20,352 bases of DNA. It comes from Dehalococcoidia bacterium UBA2160. Its GTDB lineage: Bacteria > Chloroflexota > Dehalococcoidia > Lucifugimonadales > UBA1123. The notes under the pieces were generated by a model. The model ran no database searches. It saw only the letters and a program-made list of their open reading frames with translations, and was not told the DNA's origin. Of this stretch, positions 1-5,575 are shown piece by piece. Each line of letters begins with the position of its first letter. Position 1 is the first letter of the stretch. The stretch is from the NCBI GenBank assembly GCA_002328865.1, contig DCWO01000131.1:1-20352 (forward strand), read 5' to 3'. Made by a program: the position numbers and the translations under genes.

Positions 1-1121
1 AACATCGGCATGACGACGTGCACGTAGCCGTCTTTGGTGAGAGGGCGGATGACGCCGGGGGATGAGGGGGTGGTTGTCTCCAGGGCGATCTCGCCTGTGC
101 CGAGCACGTCCAGGACTTCCGTGAGGTACTTGCTGTTGAAAGCGATCTTCGACTCCGGGCCTTCGACGGCCGCGTCGATCTCGCCCTCGTTGTCGCCGAG
201 TTCTTCCGCTCGCGAACTGATGGAGAGTTTGCCGCCGGCGCCGTTTTCGGAGGGGCTGCTGTTCAGACGCACGATGCCGCTGCCGTCTCTGGCGAATATC
301 GACGCCGTGCGTGTGGCGCTCAAGAAAGCCGACTGGTCCACTACTGCACGGGTGTCGAAGGAGTCCGGGATTAGCTGCGAGTAGTTGGGGAACGTACCCT
401 GAACTAGTTGGGAGACGATCTCGACGTTCTCCAATCGGAACAGAGCCTGGCTCTTCGAAGGGGTGACGGTGAACTCGATGGTCGCGTCCTGGCTGCCGAT
501 GAGACGGTTGACTTCCAGGAAGGTCCTGGCTGGCATGAGGAAGCTGATGTCTTCGGATATTGGTTCGAGCAGTTTGCCCTCGAAGACGGCGAGCCGAAAC
601 CCGTCCGCGGCGGCGAACGTGAAGTCATCGCCGGTGATCTCGACTTTTACGCCGGTCAGGACGGGACGCGAATCCTCGGTGGCGGCGGCGAAGGCGACGT
701 GAGTGATGGCGTCTTTGAGGACCGCGGCGGAAATCTTGCCTATGATGCCGGTGTCGACGGTGGGGATGGGCGGAAAGTCGTCGGCGTCTTGTCCGTTGAT
801 GTGAGCATCGAACCGGGCGCAGCTCAACTTCAAACCCAATGGCTGTTGAACCATGGCGATGTTGATCGGCTCTTGGGGCAGTGAGTTGACGAACTCCGTC
901 AGGAGCCGAGCGGGGATGGTGATCGATCCCTCTTCCTCGACCTGAGCGCCGATCCACGTGCTTATGGCGATCTCGAGGTTCGTGGCGGCCAGCTTCAGTC
1001 GCGAATTGTCCGTGGATAGGTGAACGTTCTGAGTTATGGGCAGAGGCGTCCTCGTGGCGACCGCTCGCTGCACGACAGACAAGCCCTGGCTCAGATTTTC
1101 TTGCAGGCAAGAAAGGCGCAT
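1..1121 (-). CDS. dnaN: DNA polymerase III beta subunit (sliding clamp), 3' end cut by window edge
   Basis: The minus strand from ATG 1121 reads without interruption to the window edge, giving 373 complete codons. It begins MRLSCLQENLSQGLSVVQRAV and the last visible residues are HVVMPM, matching the VMPMRL-type end of DnaN, so only a few residues are missing. Internal blocks typical of the clamp are visible, for example DGFRLAVFEGKL, MPARTFLEV, GTFPNYSQLIP and FNSKYLTEVL. DnaN is the ring-shaped clamp that holds DNA polymerase III on DNA and recruits other repair and replication proteins. A GGGGGAG ribosome binding site lies 4 bases before the start, and a near-consensus promoter lies just upstream. 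The neighbour on its 5' side is a YceI-like lipoprotein gene rather than dnaA. The other side lies outside the window. Confidence 0.97.
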   Translation of the reverse strand, partial: MRLSCLQENLSQGLSVVQRAVATRTPLPITQNVHLSTDNSRLKLAATNLEIAISTWIGAQVEEEGSITIPARLLTEFVNSLPQEPINIAMVQQPLGLKLSCARFDAHINGQDADDFPPIPTVDTGIIGKISAAVLKDAITHVAFAAATEDSRPVLTGVKVEITGDDFTFAAADGFRLAVFEGKLLEPISEDISFLMPARTFLEVNRLIGSQDATIEFTVTPSKSQALFRLENVEIVSQLVQGTFPNYSQLIPDSFDTRAVVDQSAFLSATRTASIFARDGSGIVRLNSSPSENGAGGKLSISSRAEELGDNEGEIDAAVEGPESKIAFNSKYLTEVLDVLGTGEIALETTTPSSPGVIRPLTKDGYVHVVMPM

Positions 1122-1148
1122 TGTACTCCCCCAAGTTTAGTCCTGGGT

Positions 1149-1177
1149 AGTATAGATTCTCGCGACAGGTGCGTCAA
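1149..1177 (-). promoter_or_regulatory. sigma70-type promoter of dnaN
   Basis: On the minus strand TTGACG (1172-1177) and TATACT (1149-1154) are separated by exactly 17 bases. This is close to the housekeeping consensus. Predicted transcription would begin about 20 bases before the dnaN start codon, so the leader is short. Confidence 0.8.
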
Positions 1178-1244
1178 CGCAAACATACCGCATTTAGCGC
1201 TTTGCGTTTCTCCGAACCCCTGCATATTGGTGAGTTGCGACGAA

Positions 1245-1985
1245 TCAGGGCGAGAAGGCCACAATTGCCTGAACCTCCAACTCCAGCGATATCTCGTCCG
1301 CCACGCTGACGATCAGGAACAATCGGGGCTTGCTCATCCCGAACTGATCGAATGTGATCACCGTGTTGGCGTCAGCCGAGATCCGGTCACCTGCGAATTC
1401 GGCTGTGACGTCGAACGTGACGGGGCTGGTAACGCCGTGCATGGTCATGTCGCCCAGGAGCTCGAACGTAGCCACGCCATCGACTGGGAGAGGCCAGGGC
1501 AGGCCTTCAGTGCTTCGGAGCGTGAATTCAGCATCGGGGAAACGGGCGGTCTAGATCGTGCGATCGCGTACGTAGCTGTCGCGGCGCGATTCGTCGCTTT
1601 TGAGGGTCGTCAAGTCGATGATGAGCGCGGACTCCGCCGTCCGAATCGCACCATCCGGATCGAAGGCGATCGAGCCAGCAACGTCTGTTGTTTCGCCTAT
1701 CGCGTCGTTCGGGAGGTCCCGACGCGCAAGTTGCTCGTTGACCCTGTATCGGGCGATTCCGCCGGTTATCGTCAGCGACATCCCACCGGCGTCGTTCATC
1801 TGCGCTGACGGCGCCGCAGGCGAATGAGTCGGTGTGGATTGAGCGGTCGCGGCGTCAGTTGTCGGAGCGGCCGTCACGGTGAGGAACTCAATGGCCGGCG
1901 AGGGTTGCGGGGCAGGCGTCGGGTCGTCTTCGGAGGCGCTGCCGCATGCGATCAAGGCGAGCGCTGCGATCACCGAGATGCCCAA
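1245..1985 (-). pseudogene. YceI-family lipoprotein interrupted by an in-frame TAG
   Basis: Two same-frame pieces make one YceI-like protein: 1554-1985 (lipobox LIAC at residues 11-14, Ala/Pro/Thr linker, then YRVNEQLARRDLPNDAIG and DLTTLKSDESRRDSYVRDRTI) and 1245-1550 (TARFPDAEFTLRST, then GVATFELLGDMTMHGVTSPV). They are separated only by a TAG codon at 1551-1553. In YceI proteins this spot is normally Gln or similar (RD..IQT..FP.AEF), so CAG to TAG is the simplest explanation. The family has a lipocalin-like barrel that binds isoprenoid-type lipids in known members; the role here is unknown. The start is uncertain: TTG 1985 places a short signal peptide before the lipobox, and a basic stretch upstream in frame could belong to it. 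The gene lies after the terminator of the cupredoxin gene, and no clear promoter of its own was seen. It could be a true pseudogene, an assembly error or a readthrough product. Confidence 0.8.
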
Positions 1986-2053
1986 AACAGCTCTCAGTGC
2001 GATCGGACCTTTGCTCGACCAGGTGCGTGAGATCGGTTTGCCGCCTACCTTAT

Positions 2054-2093
2054 GAAACGAAAACGGGCGTCCCCGCCGGACACGGGAACGCCC
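2054..2093 (-). terminator. intrinsic terminator after the cupredoxin gene
   Basis: An 11-bp stem with one mismatch (2065-2075 with 2083-2093, loop of 7) is followed on the minus strand by GTTTTCGTTT. It sits 24 bases past the cupredoxin stop codon and separates that gene from the YceI-like gene. Confidence 0.8.
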
Positions 2094-2117
2094 AGTTATC
2101 TGTTACAACGACTCAAT

Positions 2118-2582
2118 TCAATTGATGGTTATGGTCCCCACCATACCTAGCGCCTGATGGGGAATACAGATCAATTCGTATGTGCCGGGCGTGTCGAACG
2201 TGAAACTGAAATCGACCGTCTCGTTGGCGTTCGTTTCGACATCGATCCCAAGGTCATCAACCGTAAAGGTGTGGAACGTCGCTTCGCCGACAAGCTTGAA
2301 GTTCACCGTCTCACCGGCGCTGAACGTGAAGTCCGCGGGCTCAAACACGAACGGTCCGCGACCGCCGGCGTCGTTCATGCCGACAGTAACTGCAGTGCCA
2401 TCAGTCGGGGCCGCGGCAGGCGCTGCCGCAGGCGCAGGAGCTGTCGCCGCCGCGGACCCGGGAGCGGGCGGTGAAGCAGGTGCAAGCGGAGTGGCTGTCG
2501 GGTCGGCGCTGTCGCCGCCGCCACAGGCCGCGAGCGCAACGAGCACGACGCCGAGCATCAATACAAACGTAACAGACCTCAT
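2118..2582 (-). CDS. plastocyanin-like cupredoxin lipoprotein
   Basis: This is a 154-residue secreted lipoprotein. Residues 1-20 are a signal peptide ending in lipobox LAAC (Cys20). Residues 24-62 form an Ala/Pro/Thr linker, and the rest is a single cupredoxin domain. The type 1 copper ligands are in the expected order: His104, Cys139, His142 and Met147 (C-x2-H-x4-M as in plastocyanin). Such proteins shuttle single electrons outside the membrane. The ATG at 2582 is preferred over an upstream start at 2624 because AAGGAGA (2592-2598) lies 9 bases before it and the signal peptide then begins correctly. It has its own promoter (2658-2687) and a terminator. Its linker ends in MNDAGG, which is also found in the neighbouring YceI-like lipoprotein. 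The redox partner is unknown; the cytochrome c and NarG-like enzyme in the window are too far away to link by position. Confidence 0.9.
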   Translation of the reverse strand: MRSVTFVLMLGVVLVALAACGGGDSADPTATPLAPASPPAPGSAAATAPAPAAAPAAAPTDGTAVTVGMNDAGGRGPFVFEPADFTFSAGETVNFKLVGEATFHTFTVDDLGIDVETNANETVDFSFTFDTPGTYELICIPHQALGMVGTITIN

Positions 2583-2657
2583 CAACGGTATTCTCCTTGG
2601 GTTCACTTCGGCGAGTGTCTTCAATGACGTGTAGCGGGGTCGCTTGAGCCGCCCAAC

Positions 2658-2687
2658 ATCCTAGCACCTGGGAAAATGCGCCGTCAA
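2658..2687 (-). promoter_or_regulatory. predicted promoter of the cupredoxin gene
   Basis: On the minus strand TTGACG (2682-2687) and TAGGAT (2658-2663) are spaced by 18 bases, about 76 bases before the chosen start codon. Confidence 0.55.
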
Positions 2688-2935
2688 TCGGTCAGACGCA
2701 CGTGATCGACGCCCGTGCGACACTCGAGTCGGCGCTCCCGTCGAGGCGCTCCGGATCGTCAACCGGAAGATGCGATTACTCAGCAGAAATGGCAAGATCG
2801 CTTCCCGCCAGGAGAGTACACCGGCGCCGTCTTCGCGCCTTCGGGATTTACCCACCGTCTGTCGCTCAAAGCAACACGCGAGGCCTGCCGGAATCGTGGT
2901 CTTTGATACGACCCGAACAGACGACCTGAAATAGC

Positions 2936-2964
2936 TTGACACAGCACATATGGTCTGATATCTT
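2936..2964 (+). promoter_or_regulatory. lexA promoter
   Basis: TTGACA (2936-2941) and TATCTT (2959-2964) are separated by 17 bases, about 40 bases before the lexA start codon. Confidence 0.75.
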
Positions 2965-2977
2965 TCAGCATAGACCA
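2951..2977 (+). promoter_or_regulatory. candidate operator dyad over the lexA -10 box
   Basis: TGGTCT (2951-2956) and AGACCA (2972-2977) form perfect 6-base inverted arms with a 15-base spacer spanning the -10 element. LexA usually represses its own gene, so an autoregulatory site here is plausible. The motif matches neither the E. coli CTG-N10-CAG box nor the Gram-positive GAAC-N4-GTTC box. Confidence 0.35.
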
Positions 2978-3006
2978 ACAGAACATTAGTGCGTTAGGAA
3001 TGTGCC

Positions 3007-3651
3007 ATGAACCGGCCTCTTTCAGTCCGCCAGGAACAGATCCTTCAATACATCCGCGACTTCATGGACGAACGCAGATATCCGCCGACCGTCCGGGACA
3101 TTCAGGGCGGTTGCGACATCAGCTCGACATCCGTTGTGGACTACAACCTCCACAAGTTGGAGGATCGGGGCTATCTGAGAAGGGAGCGCGAGGTGTCAAG
3201 GGGCATTGAACTCGTAGGCGAAGGATTGCGCGGCTCCCGTGCGGACGTCATCTCGGTTCCGATTATGGGCAACATCGCTGCTGGCGAACTCATGCACGTA
3301 CCGGATGCCGCCGGCAGCGCGGACGACGCCTACGATTCGATAGATCTGCCGCCGTCGATGGCCGGTGTCGGGCCCGATGTATTTGCCCTTCGCGTCAAAG
3401 GAACGTCGATGATCGACGCCCTCGTGGCGGACGGCGACTTGGTCCTCATGCAGCCGGCTTCTGAAGCCAATAACGGGGATATGGTGGCCGCCTGGGTGGA
3501 CAGTCAAGAGGAGACGACGCTCAAGCGCTTCTATCTCGAAGGAGACATGGTCCGGCTCCAACCCGAGAACGAGACCATGGCGCCCATCGTGGTTCCTGCG
3601 AAAGACGTCTCAGTGCGCGGCCGTGTGGTTGGCGTCATCAGGACCATGTAG
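3007..3651 (+). CDS. lexA: LexA SOS-response repressor
   Basis: This is a complete 214-residue LexA. The N-terminal winged helix (about 1-70) carries PLSVRQEQILQYIRDFM and the recognition region ISSTSVVDYNLHKL, differing from the proteobacterial SPNAAEEHL type and resembling Chloroflexi LexA proteins (from memory). The C-terminal half is an S24-type self-cleavage domain, with cleavage expected at Ala92-Gly93 in GNIAAGELM, nucleophile Ser134 (KGTSMID) and Lys173 (TTLKRF). When RecA filaments form on damaged DNA, LexA cuts itself and SOS genes are released. AGGAA (2996-3000) lies 6 bases before the ATG. A good promoter and a dyad over its -10 box are just upstream. The gene appears monocistronic. 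Confidence 0.96.
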   Translation: MNRPLSVRQEQILQYIRDFMDERRYPPTVRDIQGGCDISSTSVVDYNLHKLEDRGYLRREREVSRGIELVGEGLRGSRADVISVPIMGNIAAGELMHVPDAAGSADDAYDSIDLPPSMAGVGPDVFALRVKGTSMIDALVADGDLVLMQPASEANNGDMVAAWVDSQEETTLKRFYLEGDMVRLQPENETMAPIVVPAKDVSVRGRVVGVIRTM

Positions 3652-3950
3652 CGAGACGATGGTCTTGGCGTTCGGCCTGCTCGCCAGACAACCGCCATAA
3701 GCGGCGGTGCACTCTCCGATACGTCGTATGTCGACCGATGTGTCCGCCTAATGCGTCTACGCTGCTCTCGGTTGCTTCAGCAGACGCCTTCGTTGTCACA
3801 TCTGTTTTCACCCAACCCGCTGTTGACCAAGCGGATGACAGCCGCTGACTGACAAGATAGGCAGCGCGGCGCCTCTGTTGCAGTTCCTTTCACAGCCTCG
3901 ACATCGCTCGTTTCATATCCGAGTTTATGCTGAACACGAATCGTCGCACG
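3652..3950. other. intergenic region after lexA
   Basis: About 300 bases with no supported gene. A weak 6-bp hairpin with arms 3642-3647 and 3659-3664 spans the lexA stop codon. A second (ACCGCC 3691-3696 with GGCGGT 3703-3708) lies just after. Neither has a proper T-run, so neither is a confident terminator. Confidence 0.5.
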
Positions 3951-4327
3951 TCAGCCCGCGACCGGAGATTCGCCCTTGGCGACCACACGTGTGAAGTGCG
4001 GCGCCATGACGAAGCGACCTCCATTCGACTCAATCTCAAAACGGTCTGGCCCGCGTCTTTGATGAACTGCATGGCGTCCACACCTGCAGCCGCGTCATCG
4101 CCTGCTGACCATCGTGCGTTGAGTTGTGCGGCGGCGGTCCAATCGCTTTGGTCGGCCGGCATATCGTCGGCGACCGGAACGGCCCAGCCAGCGCCTGGCG
4201 CTCGGCCGGCTGAAAACGCCTCAGCGCCGCCGCCACACCCTCCGAGCATCAACCAAAGGCTGATCGTCAAGAGCACCAGCGCAACCAGGGCGAGTGGAAC
4301 TCTGAGATGCTGAAACCTGTAGACCAC
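3951..4327 (-). pseudogene. small unknown lipoprotein, apparently frameshifted
   Basis: A GTG start at 4327 is preceded by AGGAGG with 10-base spacing. It opens MVYRFQHLRVPLALVALVLL and leads to a lipobox LGGC, so this is a lipoprotein signal peptide. The frame continues through SDWTAAAQLNARWSAGDD to VDAMQFIKDAG. It then turns into basic, Trp/Ser/Arg-rich sequence (to a stop at 3890) that looks unlike protein. In the next frame the same DNA reads RFEIESNGGRFVMAPHFTRV, continues with VAKGESPVAG, and stops at 3951. One extra base in the run of three Cs at 4050-4052 (plus strand) would join them as DAGPDRFEIES. I do not recognise the family. The break could be real decay or a homopolymer error in the assembly. 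The coordinates follow the joined reading. Confidence 0.6.
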
Positions 4328-5032
4328 CTTCTTCCTTCCTCCTGGACGGCGCACTCATCCGGTTTCCGGTCGACCGCGCAGAATCGGTTCACAATATAAT
4401 TCGGACATACCTTCGCTTCCAGGCCACGCCGCTTCCTTTTTGGCGACACTCGGCATCCGCGGAGGTAATCTTCGAGACAATCATGAAATTGCCCGAGATG
4501 CCGGAGTTGGGCATCGGACTCTCCCACAAACTTTGCTACTGAATTACATAATCTTTAACATAGAAGTAAGCTGACGCCATGTCTATGATTGTTCCCTTGT
4601 TTTTGACAACGCCGCCCCACGCGTGCTGTCTGTCAGGCATCATGACGGATTCCTAGTCGATGCTACGCCCCACGACTTCTACCTAAACCACTTTATGCCA
4701 TGTGCTAAACCTAATTTGATATCTATTTTACACTTTGTCTAAGAATGGACCCCTTATACTGCTATCCATCGAGGATCGCATACAGGGCACACGGGCGTCT
4801 CACAGCCTGATTTCGGCTGTGCGGGGGACAGAAGTGAACCCCGCCATGCTCGTCGGCCGAGTCAGCGCGCAAGCTTAGGTCTCGTCTTAGCCCAGGAGTG
4901 CGAATTCCGGTCTCTTGTCGCCGACCATCTCGGCTGGCGTGCAATAGACTGCTGTGGAACCTCGGCAGGGTCTCGCTGGCGTCAAGTAACGGCCATCCTC
5001 TGAATGCGATGTGCTCCAGCGGGTCCGCTATG

Positions 5033-5136
5033 CTGATCCTTCCGCCGAAGGAGAAGTCCCGATGCAATCGAGAGGACATTGCAGGCACGAGCGTGCGCTG
5101 GGCGAGCAGATTCTTCTCTTTCTGCGGAAGGATCAG
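5033..5136. repeat. 24-bp imperfect inverted repeat with a 56-base loop
   Basis: Arm 1 (5033-5056) starts CTGATCCTTCCGC. Arm 2 (5113-5136) is its reverse complement apart from two mismatches. The similarity continues outward for about 6 more bases with two further mismatches. The element could form a long hairpin and resembles a miniature non-coding repeat. No coding capacity or clear target-site duplication was seen. Confidence 0.7.
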
Positions 5137-5183
5137 AATCGCACAATTTGGTCGCGTCCACTTATGTTGTCGAGCGCTTAAAC

Positions 5184-5212
5184 TTGACGGCCAGCCGAAT
5201 GAGCGGTACTCT
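5184..5212 (+). promoter_or_regulatory. promoter of the csoR-copA operon
   Basis: TTGACG (5184-5189) and TACTCT (5207-5212) are spaced by 17 bases. Transcription would start at about 5219, which is the left edge of the CsoR operator, so a bound repressor would block initiation. Confidence 0.6.
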
Positions 5213-5217
5213 GGTGG

Positions 5218-5240
5218 CATACCCCCTCCCAGGGGGTATG
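5218..5240 (+). promoter_or_regulatory. CsoR operator
   Basis: Perfect inverted arms CATACCCCCT (5218-5227) and AGGGGGTATG (5231-5240) flank a central CCC. TACCCC and GGGGTA half-sites around a short centre are the known pattern of CsoR operators. The site overlaps the predicted start of transcription, 29 bases before csoR, which fits copper-relieved autorepression. Confidence 0.85.
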
Positions 5241-5269
5241 GGTAATAATCAGACAGGGGCGGCCGAACC

Positions 5270-5572
5270 ATGGCAACAGCAAACCATATCCACGAGCACG
5301 AACAATTGCCGGACGCGAAGAAGGACGCCCTCAAGCGCCTCAACTACATCGACGGCCACCTCAACGGCGTTCGCCGGATGGTGGAGGACGACAAATACTG
5401 CGTCGACATCCTCAAGCAGACCTTTGCCGTTCGTCGGGCGATTCAGAAATTGGAGTCGGTGCTGCTGGAAGGCCACCTCCACTCGTGTGTCATCGACGGG
5501 GTCAGGGACGGCCGCGAAGACCAGGTTTTGGACGAGCTCCTCGAGCTGTTTTCTCTGTCGGACAAGAGGTAG
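5270..5572 (+). CDS. csoR: copper-sensing repressor of the CsoR (DUF156) family
   Basis: This 100-residue all-helical protein shows the CsoR signature: KKDALKRLNYIDGHLNGVRRMVEDDKYC at residues 17-44, then QTFAVRRAIQKLESVLLEGHLHSC. The Cu(I) ligands are in exact register, Cys44, His69 and Cys73 (C-x24-H-x3-C), so it is a copper sensor rather than an RcnR nickel or CstR persulfide member. Without copper it binds the palindrome upstream; Cu(I) binding releases it. copA begins 3 bases after its stop, so the two are one operon. The ribosome binding site of csoR is weak (GGGGC about 12 bases upstream). The N-terminus has three His residues (HIHEH), which is a small oddity. Confidence 0.95.
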   Translation: MATANHIHEHEQLPDAKKDALKRLNYIDGHLNGVRRMVEDDKYCVDILKQTFAVRRAIQKLESVLLEGHLHSCVIDGVRDGREDQVLDELLELFSLSDKR

Positions 5573-5575
5573 GCG

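Larger units (their letters stand above)
2583..3006. other. divergent intergenic region between the cupredoxin gene and lexA
   Basis: This 424-base gap holds the minus-strand cupredoxin promoter and the plus-strand lexA promoter. Short open frames on both strands (for example minus 2661-2978 and plus 2702-2929) lack ribosome binding sites and family features. I see nothing else in 2690-2930. Confidence 0.7.
4328..5217. other. gene-poor stretch before the copper operon
   Basis: Nearly 900 bases hold no gene I can support. The part 4530-4760 is visibly AT-richer than the surroundings. A small perfect hairpin (CACAGCC 4801-4807 with GGCTGTG 4815-4821) and a long inverted repeat at 5033-5136 are present. 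A minus-strand open frame (4762-5343) runs through both repeat arms and the csoR start, so it is not treated as a gene. Confidence 0.6.

Noticed and set aside
1122..1244. Possible replication origin next to dnaN
   Set aside because: No DnaA boxes (TTATCCACA-like) or AT-rich repeats were seen, and dnaA is not adjacent on the visible side.
1020..1808. 262-codon plus-strand open frame
   Set aside because: It is antisense to the dnaN start and the YceI-like gene, both supported by motifs and, for dnaN, a promoter.
2661..2986. Several short open frames between the cupredoxin gene and lexA
   Set aside because: They overlap each other on both strands, have no ribosome binding sites and cover the promoters of the flanking genes.
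4795..4930. Possible tRNA or small structured RNA around the 7-bp hairpin
   Set aside because: No T-loop (GGTTCGA) or acceptor stem pairing could be found; only one isolated hairpin is present.
4762..5343. 193-codon minus-strand open frame before csoR
   Set aside because: It runs through both arms of the inverted repeat, the csoR operator and the csoR start, and has no domain or believable signal.
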